64,000 nt of DNA. Origin: CAIVAT01 sp037128705 (GTDB lineage: Bacteria > Bacteroidota > Bacteroidia > Bacteroidales > FEN-979). A program made the position numbers and the translations under genes. The notes under the pieces were generated by a model. That model was not told the origin of the DNA. It did not search any database and saw only the letters and a program-made list of their open reading frames with translations. This document shows, piece after piece, positions 17,311-27,832 of the stretch; the stretch's first letter is position 1; every line of letters starts with the position of its first letter. Where the stretch lies: NCBI GenBank assembly GCA_037128705.1, contig JBAXVX010000002.1, forward strand, positions 1 through 64,000, written 5' to 3'.

Positions 17311-17400
17311 AACCGCCGATTGAAACTTTTCCCATCACCCTTACCTGGTAAACCGATTGAAGCCAAAACAAATTTCGATTTCACAAAAAAAGTTCCTACC

Positions 17401-17432
17401 TTTCGTAATTACTTTCAAGTGTATTAAATTTG
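17401..17432 (+). promoter_or_regulatory. Promoter for the hybrid kinase genes (TTTC-N20-TAAATTTG)
   Basis: TAAATTTG at 17425-17432 is a perfect -7 match. TTTC at 17401-17404 lies 20 bp upstream, a three-of-four match to the -33 TTTG. It is 34 bp before the ATG at 17467. Confidence 0.55.
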
Positions 17433-17466
17433 AATATTCAACGGTTGATCTATTAAAAAAAATCCC

Positions 17467-20400
17467 ATGGCTAAAAAAATTATCTATCGCGGATGCCCGG
17501 GAATGGCCAGCAGCCATATGCACGTTAATGAAACAGACCCGAATAAGCCAACCCAAAATAGTGATGGTACAAATGAAATTGAAGATTTTGAAGTTCATTC
17601 AGATTGCATGATCAATATATGGCAGGATCTTTTTTGCATTGTTACCCTGGATGGTAAGTTTCAGAAAGTAAGTAAAGCGTGGGAATCCATCCTGGGGTTT
17701 AAGGAGGAGGAGATGGAGGGCAAAAACTACATGGACCTTATCCATCCTGAAGACATGGATGGTGCCATGAAACATATGAATGCAATGGCCCGGGGAGGCA
17801 AAACCATTAATTTCATTAACCGGTTCCGGCATAAGGATGGTTCGTACAATTGGTTTGAATGGAGGGCTGCACCGGGTGAAGACAAGAACCTTGTTTTTGC
17901 CGTTGCAAGAGAGGTTTCCCAGTATAAGGTGATTGAAGAGGAGATAAGGCACAAAACCTGGGCCCTGAAAGAGCGGCTTAAAGAGATGAATTGCCTCTAT
18001 ACCATCACCAATTTGTTACTGGAGGTAAACAGTCCGATCGAAAAGATCATTCCAAAAATTTTTCGCCCCATTATCGATGCTTACCAGTATCCTGAAATAA
18101 CAGCCGTAAAAATTATTGTCGAGGGTCACGAATTCACTTCTGAGAATTTCAGTGAATCAGAATGGAATCTGTCATCCGTGATCCATGTATCAGACCAGGA
18201 GTGCGGTAAAATTGAAGTTTGCTACCTGAAAGAGATGCCCATGTTTGATGAGGGTCCGTTTTTAAAGGAGGAGAGGACCCTGATTGATTCACTGGCAAAC
18301 CTCATCGGGCAGTTTATCAGCCGCTCTTATACTTACCGCCAAGCCATGGAACTTGCCTCCGTGATGGATGCCTCCATCGATGCCATCGGCACATTTAAAT
18401 TTGACGGAACAATTCTTTCGTGGAGTAAGGGAGCCGAACGTCTTTATGGACTAACGGACAAAGAGATGATCGGCAAAAACATCGGGTTAATCTATCCGGA
18501 AAACCGGAAACAGGATCTTGCCTATTTTGTTTCTCAATTAAAGGAGGGAAAATCCATTGCCGGATTCGAAACGCAGAGAGTCACGCGCGACGGCACGATA
18601 CTGGACGTACTTGTGGTGATGTCGCCACTCAAAAACACGGAAGGGGAATATGATAGTTATATGACCGTTCTCCGTGATATCACTGACCAGAAACGCAAGG
18701 AACGTATCCTTCAGCAGAGTGAAGCCAGCCTGAAAGCTGCCCAGACATTGGCCAAGATTGGCAGCTGGAAAATTGATCATGCAACCGGTAAACACGAATG
18801 GTCAGATGAATTCTACGCCATCCTTGAGGTGGACAAAGAGACTGTTGCACCCTCCTTTGAAATATATCTTGAGCGGGTTCATCCCGAAGACCGGAAGCTG
18901 GTTACAGCAGATTATGAATCGTCACCAGGTGGAAGAGAAAACCACGACCTGGTTCACCGGTTATTGATGCCCGACGGTCGCATCAAAATTGTCAATAACA
19001 AAACAAGCACCACCTTTAATGAAGATCAACAACCCATTGAATCGATCGGATCGGTGCAGGATATCACGCAGCTCCACGAGTCCCGGGTCAGACAGGCTCA
19101 ACTTGAAGAGCGGTTCCGAGAAGTTGCCCAGGATGCCGGTGAATGGATATTTGAAATGGATGCCACCGGGCTTTACACTTATGCAAGTCCTGCGTGTATC
19201 GACATCTTCGGTCTTACCCCGGAGGAGATTGAGGGTAAAAAATATTTTTATGATTTCTTTGTGCCGGAGTTAAAGGAGATGTACACAAAAATGTCCTTCC
19301 TGGCGCGGGATGAAAAACGAAGGATCAAAAAATTCGTCAACCAGGTTCAACACCTTGACGGACATGTGGTGCATTTGGAAACCACAGCCAGTCCAATGTT
19401 CGATTCGGCAAAGAATGTGATTGGTTACCGGGGTGCCTCGTTGAATGTTTCAGACCAGATAAAGGCACAGGAGGCCCTGAAAAAAAGTGAGGAACAGTTC
19501 CGCCTCCTGGCCGAAAATGTCACCGATGTAATTTGGACAATAGATATTAACGGTAAGTTTCTTTATGTCAGTCCTTCTGTAGAAAAATTGCGGGGATTTA
19601 CACCGGAAGAGGTCATGCCTCAAACCATTGCAGAAAGTCTATCCCCGGCTTCAGCTGCGATAGCTTTCAAATCGATGGAAGAATCTATGCCGCGTATCAT
19701 GGCCGGAGAACAGCCACCTCCTGCCACCCTGTTGCTTGAACAACCCTGTAAGGACGGACGTACGGTATGGACCGAGGCAACAATAAACAATATTTTTGAT
19801 AACCAGGGGAAGTTCCTTTTTTTCCTCGGAGTCAGCCGTGATATCACCGACCGTAAGGTCATTGAAGATGCCATGAGAAAAAGCGAGGAGCAGTTCAGGC
19901 TTCTTGCCGAGAATGTCAACGATGTGATCTGGACCCTGGACATCAATGGCCGATTTCTCTACCTGAGTCCGTCCCTGGAGCGGTTACGCGGATTCAAACC
20001 TGAAGAGGTGATCAACCAGACACTTGACGAAGCGCTTACACCCTCCTCAGCCAGGTCGGCAAAACTTTTACTGCAGGATTTGAAGCGACGTATTGAGGCA
20101 GGAGAAAGGATTCCCGTTCAGACCTTTCCTTTGGAACAACCCTGCAAAGACGGATCTACCATCTGGACTGAAGCGACGGTCAATGCCACCTTTGATGAGC
20201 AGGGAAAATTCCTTTTTTTTCTTGGAGTCACCCGCGACATTACGGCGAGAAGGAATGCCGAAAAACTGCGTGACCAGGAACGCATACTACTTAAAACATT
20301 GATTGATAATTTTCCAAGTTCAATCTGGTTTTTCGACAAGGATTTCAGAAAAACGGTTGTCAATAATCTTCATTTAAAACGCATCGCAAAGACCCTGGGA

Positions 20401-22335
20401 AGGGAAACAATCACTGAAGAAGAAATTATCGGGAAAACCAATTTTGAAGTCTATCCGGCTGAGATCGCCAGCGAATATTTTAATCAGGATAAATCAGTCC
20501 TTCAGGACGGTATTCCTTTAATCAATATCGAGGCCTGCACAAAGGGTGAGGATGGAGAGCCTTTATGGGAGTCCATCTCAAAACTTCCAGTTCACAGCAA
20601 GGAGGGCGAGATCCTGGGGATGCTTGGTATTGCCAATGACATTACGGAAAGGAAACAGGCCGAGCACCTGAATAAACTTAATGCCGACCGGGTTGCTGCA
20701 CAATACCGGATAAGTTTACTTGAAAATAAATCGGAGGAGGAGATCATTGCCCTGGCGCTTGAGGAGGCTGTAAAACTCACGCAAAGCGAATCAGGCTTCT
20801 TCCATTTTGTCGATGAAGCGCAGATGAACCTCGATATGACCGGGTGGTCATCCTTTGTGACAAGAAATTGCACCCGTCCCGAGAACACACATTACCCTGT
20901 TACAAAAGCCGGAATCTGGGCTCAATGCATTCAATCGCATAAGCCATTCCTGTGCAATGATTATCAGGGTTACCCTGATAAAAAAGGAATGCCTGAGGGT
21001 CATTTCCCACTGGCCCGGTTCATCACCTGCCCGGTTATTGAAAACGACAAGGTGACCCTGGTCATTGGCGTTGGGAATAAAAACTTTCCTTATGAAGAAA
21101 TTGAGGCTTCCCAGCTGAGCACATTCATGGAGGAGGTCTGGAAGGTCATAAAAAAGGCCAGGCTGCATGAAGAGCTCCGCATCGCCATGCAAAAGGCAGA
21201 AGAGTCGAACAAACTTAAAACATCGCTCATGCTGAACATGAGCCATGAATTCAGGACACCGCTAAACGGCATCCTGGGTTTTGCCAGTTTACTAAAGGAG
21301 ATTGTAAAGGACGACGATGCCAGGAACATGGCCGAATACATCAACATGTCGGGCAAGCGCCTTATGGTCACCCTTACCTCCATCCTGGAGCTTTCCCAGA
21401 TTGAATCAAATAAAAAGATGATCAACCTCACCGAGGTCAACCTCTCTGAATTGTCGCATAAGGTGATCTCGAAATTTCCCGATCTGCTGGATTTCAAGAA
21501 ACTGCATCTTTCGAATATGATCGAAGAAAACCTCGTTCTGTACACCGACCAGGGAATGGTGTCGAACATTTTCTACTATCTCATCGATAATGCCATCAAG
21601 TTTACCGATGCCGGCCAGATTTGGGTTTCACTCCAGAAAATTAAGCGGGATGGGGCTGAATATCTTGTTTTCCGCGTCAGGGATACAGGGATTGGAATAA
21701 GCGAAGAACAGCTTAAGTTTATCTTCGAGCCATTCAGGCAGGGCAGTGAGGGAATCGGCAGGAGCCACGAAGGCAATGGCCTGGGATTGACATTGTGCAA
21801 GAAATTCCTGGATATGCTTGGTGCCCGTATGGAGATTGAAAGCCGGGTAGATCTGGGCTCAACCTTCTCTGTTTTCTTCGGTTTACAACAAACCTCCGAA
21901 CCTGCAATTATTCTTCCGGAAGTTGAAACGAAAAGACTGAGAATGTCACTCGCCGATATGAAAGGTGGGGCCAAACCCCGGGTCCTGGTTGTTGAGGACA
22001 ATGAGATCAACGTGGAGCTTATCATGATGTACCTCGAGGATCGTTTTATCGTGGAAAAGGCATTGAATGGAAAAATGGCGCTCAAGCTGTCTTCGATAAA
22101 CAACTATGATCTGATTCTCATGGATATCAACCTGGGAACCGATATGGATGGCATTGAAACTACAAAAGAGATACGGAAGATGAAGAAAAATGAAAATTTG
22201 CCAATCATAGCTGTCACCGGATATGCTACCGATCACGAAAAAAAGGCTATCCTGAGTCATGGTTTGACGGATTATCTCTCCAAACCTTTTACAAGAGAAG
22301 AATTGGACACTGTCATAGAACGTGTGATGGCATAA
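17467..22335 (+). CDS. Hybrid sensor histidine kinase with seven PAS and two GAF-like domains
   Basis: A 1622-residue cytoplasmic kinase without a transmembrane segment. Approximate order: PAS (47-163), a GAF-like region (164-290), PAS (293-416), PAS (416-545), PAS (547-670), two very similar PAS domains (672-803 and 803-937), PAS (936-1075), GAF (1075-1235), HisKA with phospho-acceptor His1260 in MSHEFRTPLNGILG, HATPase (N-box LIDNAIKFTD, G1 RDTGIGIS, G2 GNGLGLTLCKKF), and a receiver from 1505 with Asp1553 in LMDINLG. It should autophosphorylate and pass phosphate to its own receiver; no DNA-binding output partner is adjacent. It is the first of three kinases sharing the same C-terminal core. 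Confidence 0.9.
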   Translation: MAKKIIYRGCPGMASSHMHVNETDPNKPTQNSDGTNEIEDFEVHSDCMINIWQDLFCIVTLDGKFQKVSKAWESILGFKEEEMEGKNYMDLIHPEDMDGAMKHMNAMARGGKTINFINRFRHKDGSYNWFEWRAAPGEDKNLVFAVAREVSQYKVIEEEIRHKTWALKERLKEMNCLYTITNLLLEVNSPIEKIIPKIFRPIIDAYQYPEITAVKIIVEGHEFTSENFSESEWNLSSVIHVSDQECGKIEVCYLKEMPMFDEGPFLKEERTLIDSLANLIGQFISRSYTYRQAMELASVMDASIDAIGTFKFDGTILSWSKGAERLYGLTDKEMIGKNIGLIYPENRKQDLAYFVSQLKEGKSIAGFETQRVTRDGTILDVLVVMSPLKNTEGEYDSYMTVLRDITDQKRKERILQQSEASLKAAQTLAKIGSWKIDHATGKHEWSDEFYAILEVDKETVAPSFEIYLERVHPEDRKLVTADYESSPGGRENHDLVHRLLMPDGRIKIVNNKTSTTFNEDQQPIESIGSVQDITQLHESRVRQAQLEERFREVAQDAGEWIFEMDATGLYTYASPACIDIFGLTPEEIEGKKYFYDFFVPELKEMYTKMSFLARDEKRRIKKFVNQVQHLDGHVVHLETTASPMFDSAKNVIGYRGASLNVSDQIKAQEALKKSEEQFRLLAENVTDVIWTIDINGKFLYVSPSVEKLRGFTPEEVMPQTIAESLSPASAAIAFKSMEESMPRIMAGEQPPPATLLLEQPCKDGRTVWTEATINNIFDNQGKFLFFLGVSRDITDRKVIEDAMRKSEEQFRLLAENVNDVIWTLDINGRFLYLSPSLERLRGFKPEEVINQTLDEALTPSSARSAKLLLQDLKRRIEAGERIPVQTFPLEQPCKDGSTIWTEATVNATFDEQGKFLFFLGVTRDITARRNAEKLRDQERILLKTLIDNFPSSIWFFDKDFRKTVVNNLHLKRIAKTLGRETITEEEIIGKTNFEVYPAEIASEYFNQDKSVLQDGIPLINIEACTKGEDGEPLWESISKLPVHSKEGEILGMLGIANDITERKQAEHLNKLNADRVAAQYRISLLENKSEEEIIALALEEAVKLTQSESGFFHFVDEAQMNLDMTGWSSFVTRNCTRPENTHYPVTKAGIWAQCIQSHKPFLCNDYQGYPDKKGMPEGHFPLARFITCPVIENDKVTLVIGVGNKNFPYEEIEASQLSTFMEEVWKVIKKARLHEELRIAMQKAEESNKLKTSLMLNMSHEFRTPLNGILGFASLLKEIVKDDDARNMAEYINMSGKRLMVTLTSILELSQIESNKKMINLTEVNLSELSHKVISKFPDLLDFKKLHLSNMIEENLVLYTDQGMVSNIFYYLIDNAIKFTDAGQIWVSLQKIKRDGAEYLVFRVRDTGIGISEEQLKFIFEPFRQGSEGIGRSHEGNGLGLTLCKKFLDMLGARMEIESRVDLGSTFSVFFGLQQTSEPAIILPEVETKRLRMSLADMKGGAKPRVLVVEDNEINVELIMMYLEDRFIVEKALNGKMALKLSSINNYDLILMDINLGTDMDGIETTKEIRKMKKNENLPIIAVTGYATDHEKKAILSHGLTDYLSKPFTREELDTVIERVMA

Positions 22336-22396
22336 ACAAAACGCAATTGGTCATTCGTACTTCGTATATCGCAAATAGTAATTCAGGAATCTCATT

Positions 22397-24871
22397 ATGA
22401 ACGCCGATACAAACATAAAAATTGGGCTGCTGCATTCACAAAGCGGAACAATGTCGCTAAGTGAAAGATCGTTGCTTGATGCAGAGTTAATGGCCATTGA
22501 TGAGATCAATCGGACGGGAGGTATTTTATCACGCCTGATTGAACCTGTGATCAAAGATGGTGAATCCACCCCGGAAGTATTTTCAGAAAGAGCCAATGAA
22601 TTCTTTGATGCAGGAATCGATACACTTTTCGGTACCTGGACTTCAGCCTCCAGAAAAGCCATAAAATCCATTGTGGAGGCACGGCGCGGATTGCTGTTTT
22701 ATCCCGTTCAGTATGAGGGGCTCGAAGAGTCCCCAAACATTATTTATACGGGAAGTTGCCTGAATCAGCAGATAAACACCTCCGTTTTATGGTCGCTTGA
22801 ACATTTCGGGAAAAACTTCTTCCTGATTGGTTCCGATTATGTATTTCCACGTGCAGCCAACCGTTTGATATGCTCACTCGTCGCCGAAAACAGGGGTCAT
22901 ATTTCAGGCGAGCGGTATTTTAACCTGGGCACCCAGGATTTCCTGGAGGTCATTCAGCAGATTAAAGCATTAAAACCTTCTGTGATCATCAATACCCTTA
23001 ACGGGGACAGCAATGTCGGGTTTTTTCGGCAGGCAGGTGAAGCTGGATTATCACCTTCAGCATTCCCGGTCATGTCGGTCAGCCTGACTGAAACCGAGGT
23101 ACAGGTCATCGGGGAAAGTGCCTGGGGACACTATGCATGCTGGGGATATTTTCAGAGTCTGAAGAACGGGGAGAATGTCAGTTTCATCCGGAATTTCAAA
23201 CAACGCTACGGAGAAGACAAAGTTTGCACAGCTCCCATGGTGATGGCCTATTCCCAGGTTTACCTCTGGAAACAGGCTGTAGAGATGGCCGGGACATTTG
23301 AACCATTCAAGGTAACAGAAAAACTTCCGGGCTGTTCATTCCAGAGTCCGGCCGGCCATATCAGTATCGGTTCCAATCATCATACGGCGAAAAGTATAAG
23401 GATAGGCAAAGCCAATGAGTCCGGACAGTTTGATGTCGTCTGGGAAAGCGAAACAGCAATTGATCCGCAACCCTGGCTTGGCCTGGAAGAGGTTGATTTT
23501 CCAAGACAGTCGCTGGTTAAACAATGTATGGCCTCATTCCCTGACCTCCTCTTCCAGAATTCGCTTTTGGAACAACAGATTAATAAATCCCATATCCTGG
23601 AGTGTGAATTGAAACAGTTGAATGCCAACCTTGAAAGCATCATTGAACAACGCACCCATCAGCTCAATGAAATGGTTGATGAGCTGCGCATAGCAAAAGG
23701 GAAGGCTGAAGAAGCCAACAGGCTGAAAACATCACTGCTTATGAATATGAGCCATGAGCTGAGAACTCCTATCAACGGAATTCTTGGCTTTGGAGAACTC
23801 CTGATCGGCTCACTCGAAGAACAGAAGCAGAAGCTGATGGTGAACAACATAGTCCAGATGGGCAAGAGATTACTGGTGACATTCACATCCATGCTCAAGC
23901 TTTCGAAACTGGAGGCAGAAAAAATCCAGCCTGATCTTGAGATCTGTGATATCGGGGATCTGATAAGACGGGAGTTGTACAAGATCAAAATCCCCGCGTC
24001 GCTTAAGAAAATTGCCATACAAGAGGATATTGACCAGGAGGTTTTGTTGCGGGTTGACAAGATCATGTTCTCCGACATCCTGTTTTTTCTGCTCGACAAT
24101 GCAATTAAATACACAGAATCAGGCGACGTCTGGGTAAAACTTAAAAAGACATTCATCAATGGCACATACAACACCATCCTTAGCATCAGGGATACCGGCA
24201 TCGGAATTGATGAAAAACAGCTTGATTTTATTTTTGATGCCTTCCGGCAGGGGAGTGAGGGCATTGGCCGCAGCCACGTTGGTGCAGGTCTGGGCCTCAC
24301 ACTGTGTAAAAAATTTCTTTCCATGCTTGGAGGTGAGATTTCCGTCGAATCAACACCCGGTTCAGGTTCAACATTCACCCTCATATTTAACACAACAGAA
24401 AAACTGACTTCAGCTTTTACTACACGGCCTCAACCAAGGCAGAATCTGGCCAGAAATTTCCAGGACCGGTTTGAGGCCATTGAACACAAGAAAAGAATAT
24501 TGATCGTGGAGGATAATCTCCTCAATGCCGAACTGATTTCGCAATACCTGGAGGACTATTTTTATACAGATATTGCAAAAAACGGACAGTTAGCTGTAAA
24601 ATTCGCCTGGCAAAATGAATACGACCTGATTTTGATGGATATAAATCTGGGTTCCGGCATAGATGGCATCCAGGCAACCCGGGAGATCAGGATGTTAAAA
24701 AATTATAATCAGATTGCCATCATCGCCGTCACCGGGTATTCCACCGATGCAGAAAGAAGCTATATCCTGGGCAATGGCCTGGATGATTTTTTATCAAAGC
24801 CATTCACCAAAGAAGAGTTGCTGGAGGTCGTCGGAAGGGGATTAAATTCTATCCTAAAACAGAACAGTTAA
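22397..24871 (+). CDS. Hybrid histidine kinase with cytosolic UrtA/AmiC-like ligand-binding domain
   Basis: An 824-residue protein. Residues 7 to about 385 form a type-1 periplasmic-binding fold of the urea/short-amide group (Peripla_BP_5). IGLLHSQSGTMSLSE, the segment LFGTWTSASRKA, FYPVQYEGLEESPNI and GSDYVFPR are near-diagnostic for UrtA/AmiC/FmdD. There is no signal peptide or membrane helix, and an in-frame stop a few codons upstream of the ATG rules out an N-terminal extension, so sensing is cytosolic, as in AmiC. A coiled-coil linker (385-440) leads to HisKA (His453), HATPase and a receiver (Asp748). Likely role: responding to urea, amides or a related ligand (inference from the family). 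Confidence 0.88.
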   Translation: MNADTNIKIGLLHSQSGTMSLSERSLLDAELMAIDEINRTGGILSRLIEPVIKDGESTPEVFSERANEFFDAGIDTLFGTWTSASRKAIKSIVEARRGLLFYPVQYEGLEESPNIIYTGSCLNQQINTSVLWSLEHFGKNFFLIGSDYVFPRAANRLICSLVAENRGHISGERYFNLGTQDFLEVIQQIKALKPSVIINTLNGDSNVGFFRQAGEAGLSPSAFPVMSVSLTETEVQVIGESAWGHYACWGYFQSLKNGENVSFIRNFKQRYGEDKVCTAPMVMAYSQVYLWKQAVEMAGTFEPFKVTEKLPGCSFQSPAGHISIGSNHHTAKSIRIGKANESGQFDVVWESETAIDPQPWLGLEEVDFPRQSLVKQCMASFPDLLFQNSLLEQQINKSHILECELKQLNANLESIIEQRTHQLNEMVDELRIAKGKAEEANRLKTSLLMNMSHELRTPINGILGFGELLIGSLEEQKQKLMVNNIVQMGKRLLVTFTSMLKLSKLEAEKIQPDLEICDIGDLIRRELYKIKIPASLKKIAIQEDIDQEVLLRVDKIMFSDILFFLLDNAIKYTESGDVWVKLKKTFINGTYNTILSIRDTGIGIDEKQLDFIFDAFRQGSEGIGRSHVGAGLGLTLCKKFLSMLGGEISVESTPGSGSTFTLIFNTTEKLTSAFTTRPQPRQNLARNFQDRFEAIEHKKRILIVEDNLLNAELISQYLEDYFYTDIAKNGQLAVKFAWQNEYDLILMDINLGSGIDGIQATREIRMLKNYNQIAIIAVTGYSTDAERSYILGNGLDDFLSKPFTKEELLEVVGRGLNSILKQNS

Positions 24872-24903
24872 AATAAAAAGCTATCTGATTATTATCAAGG
24901 TAT

Positions 24904-27702
24904 ATGGATAAAATACAAAAAATCAGGTTTAGGGCTCTCCTGTTGTACATCTTCTTTTCTGTCATGGTGTTGATTGGTGGTTATTTTATGGCCAAATGGA
25001 GGGCCAATGAAGCCGATTCACGCATTCGGGAAGATATACTCAACCAGACAGAGGAAATTGCTGCAGCCATTGACCCGCATCTCGTCAGGAAACTCTCCTT
25101 TTCTGCGGCAGATTCGGCAACCCCGGAATTTAACCGCATCCGTTCACAGATGATTGCCTATGGGAAACTGATTAAACAGCGCGGTATATACAGCATGTCA
25201 AAGCGAAACGATAAGATCGTTTTTGGTCCTGAGACCTATTTTCATGATGATCCGCTGGCCTCAACCCCCGGAGAAGTTTATAAACAACCTTCGAAGGAGG
25301 ACTTTGAAATTTTCCGCAACGGGAAATCTGTCGTGATGGGGCCCTACAAGGATGAATACGGAAACTTTATTTCAGGGCTGGCTCCCGTTTTGGATCCATT
25401 AACCGGAACAGTACTGATGGTGATTGGGGTCGATGTATTTGCCGACGACTGGAAAAAGGAGATTACGAAAGCTAGGGAGATCCCGATCGGGGGTACGATA
25501 ATTACCCTTCTGCTGATGGCATTTGGTTATTGGCTTTTGTACCGCAGAAGCAAACTTCCTCCGGATTTGCACGGTCATTACCGGTATATCGAATCATACA
25601 TGGTTGCCGCAGTGGGTCTGTTTCTTACAGGTGCTATTATCTTCGTCAGCCGGGAAAATAACCGGCGAGATCAGGCAGCCCTTTTCAGGCTGCACTCCGC
25701 TCAATATTACGGGAAGCTCCAAACCGAAATGAACAAAATCCAACGGGATCTTTCCCTTTTAAAGGACTATTTTAAAAGCAGTCAGTATGTAGAACGTTCT
25801 GAATTTCACAGCTTTGTTAACCCGCTCATTTCTGATATAAACAGTATCTCCTACATCTGGGCGCCTTTTGTACTCAAGCCGTTTTATTTTCCAGTTCAAT
25901 ATATCGATCCTCCCATTCAACAAAAATTTCTGCCCGGATTTGATTTGTGCTCCGATATTGCCTACAAAAATTCCATTCAACTGGCTTCATCTCTCGACAT
26001 GTCCACTTCGGCTATCACGGACTCCCTCATGATGAATGGCAGAAAACAAACGGTTCTTATTGCATTTGACCCTGTTCAAAGTAAATTTGGTGATTCACAG
26101 GATTCGGGTTGCGTCGCTGCTGTTATCGGCCTGAAATCCTGGCTGGATAATATTTTTCGTTCGAATAGGGAAAAACAGTCTGTCGTTTCAATCGACCTGA
26201 TTGATTTGATGAATGATTCAGGTCTGAATATTATCGCCTCTTACGGTGAACAGGATGTTGTAAAACATCCAGGCGTTGTAAATATTGACTTTTACAAACA
26301 ATTTTCCTATTACGATGTCACCCCCATGTTTAATTTCGGCCACACCTTTGCCCTCATCACCTACCCTAACAAATATTTTTATGCTGAACATAAGGGTGGA
26401 AAGTGGTGGGTTGAAGGTTTGTTCCTGTTGTTGCTGACGTTGCTTATTACCTTGTTCGTCCGTTTTCTTCAGAACCGCCAGGTAACCCTTAAAAACCTCG
26501 TTCATCAAAAAACCACGGCACTTGAAATTGCTATAAATAAGGCTGAAGAAAGCAACAGGTTAAAATCAGCCCTGCTGCTGAATCTCAGCCATGAGCTGAG
26601 AACACCCATAAACGGAATTCTTGGATACGGCGACATCCTGAGGGATCAGCTCAGGGAGCCGGAGCTTAAGAAAATGGCCAGCCACATCTCCAACTTGGGG
26701 CAAAAACTGCTGGTGACCTTTTCGTCCATGTTACAGCTTTCAAAACTTGAGGCTGAAAAAAGCCAGCCTGATTACCAGGTATGCAACCTGGGGAACCTGG
26801 CCCGTGGAGAAGTTATTAAATTCAGGCCGCAGGCTGCATTGAAAAAAATAACCATCAAAGAAGATATTGACGTAAACATAATGCTCCGGACTGACCCATA
26901 CATGTTTTCCGATATCCTTTTCTTTCTGCTCGACAATGCAGTAAAATTTACCGAGGGGGGGTATATCTGGGTTATTATACATCAGGTGAGAGAAAATGAT
27001 ACCCGAAAAATTAGCGTAAGTGTCAGGGATACAGGAATTGGGATCAGGGACGAACAGCTGAAATACATCTTTGATGCATTCAGGCAGGGAAGCGAAGGCA
27101 TCAGCAGATCACACTCAGGCAATGGCATGGGATTGACGCTATGCAAACGATTCGTCGACCTCCTTGGGGGACAAATCAGTGTGGATACAACTGTTGGAAC
27201 AGGATCAACTTTTACGCTTACATTTACCTCTGCTGAAGAAATCATGACCCCGGCCAGTACAGAAACCTCGTTGGAACTGCAGGTATCTGCAGTTGAATCT
27301 GCGGTGGATATCCCAATTCCTGAAGATCACAAACCCCATGTTCTGGTTGTTGAAGATAACCCGGCCAATGCAGAACTTGTTGTCCAGTACCTTAAAAGGC
27401 AGTTTCATGTGGATGTAGCCTTTAACGGAAAGCTTGCCTTGAAATATGCCTGGCAAAACAGGTACGAAATCATTCTGATGGATATCAACCTTGGATCGGA
27501 AATGGATGGAATTCAAACCACGAAAGAGATCCGGACCATGGAAAATTATGATAAGGTACCTGTTATCGCAGTGACAGGCTACTCCACAGATGCAGAAAAA
27601 AATCAAATCCTTGATGCGGGATTGACTGATTTCCTGTCAAAACCATTCAGAAAAGAGGACCTATTGGCCATGGTTGACAAATGGATTATGAAAAACAGGT
27701 AA
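24904..27702 (+). CDS. Hybrid histidine kinase with Cache-like and CHASE sensor domains
   Basis: A 932-residue inner-membrane kinase. A first helix (about 12-30) is followed by a periplasmic Cache/PDC-like domain with GEVYKQPSKEDFE, VVMGPYKDEYGNF and VIGVDVFADDW. A helix pair (about 188-210 and 228-250) then returns the chain to the periplasm for a CHASE-like domain (SYIWAPFV, then GFDLCSDIAYKNSIQLA). A last helix (about 505-525) leads to HisKA (His563 in LSHELRTPINGILGY), HATPase (GNGMGLTLCKRF) and a receiver (Asp860 in LMDINLGSEMDG). Two separate extracytoplasmic sensors in one kinase suggest it integrates two signals. The core is nearly identical to the two upstream kinases. Confidence 0.88.
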   Translation: MDKIQKIRFRALLLYIFFSVMVLIGGYFMAKWRANEADSRIREDILNQTEEIAAAIDPHLVRKLSFSAADSATPEFNRIRSQMIAYGKLIKQRGIYSMSKRNDKIVFGPETYFHDDPLASTPGEVYKQPSKEDFEIFRNGKSVVMGPYKDEYGNFISGLAPVLDPLTGTVLMVIGVDVFADDWKKEITKAREIPIGGTIITLLLMAFGYWLLYRRSKLPPDLHGHYRYIESYMVAAVGLFLTGAIIFVSRENNRRDQAALFRLHSAQYYGKLQTEMNKIQRDLSLLKDYFKSSQYVERSEFHSFVNPLISDINSISYIWAPFVLKPFYFPVQYIDPPIQQKFLPGFDLCSDIAYKNSIQLASSLDMSTSAITDSLMMNGRKQTVLIAFDPVQSKFGDSQDSGCVAAVIGLKSWLDNIFRSNREKQSVVSIDLIDLMNDSGLNIIASYGEQDVVKHPGVVNIDFYKQFSYYDVTPMFNFGHTFALITYPNKYFYAEHKGGKWWVEGLFLLLLTLLITLFVRFLQNRQVTLKNLVHQKTTALEIAINKAEESNRLKSALLLNLSHELRTPINGILGYGDILRDQLREPELKKMASHISNLGQKLLVTFSSMLQLSKLEAEKSQPDYQVCNLGNLARGEVIKFRPQAALKKITIKEDIDVNIMLRTDPYMFSDILFFLLDNAVKFTEGGYIWVIIHQVRENDTRKISVSVRDTGIGIRDEQLKYIFDAFRQGSEGISRSHSGNGMGLTLCKRFVDLLGGQISVDTTVGTGSTFTLTFTSAEEIMTPASTETSLELQVSAVESAVDIPIPEDHKPHVLVVEDNPANAELVVQYLKRQFHVDVAFNGKLALKYAWQNRYEIILMDINLGSEMDGIQTTKEIRTMENYDKVPVIAVTGYSTDAEKNQILDAGLTDFLSKPFRKEDLLAMVDKWIMKNR

Positions 27703-27832
27703 ATTGCTCGAAATACCTGTTCGGGACAATGTAACTTTTCATCCTTATCTTCGTCAATTGACCTTATTATTCGGAGATGATACAAACATCATGAAGCCAT
27801 TTTCAATACCATCAACCTTTAATCATTATACC

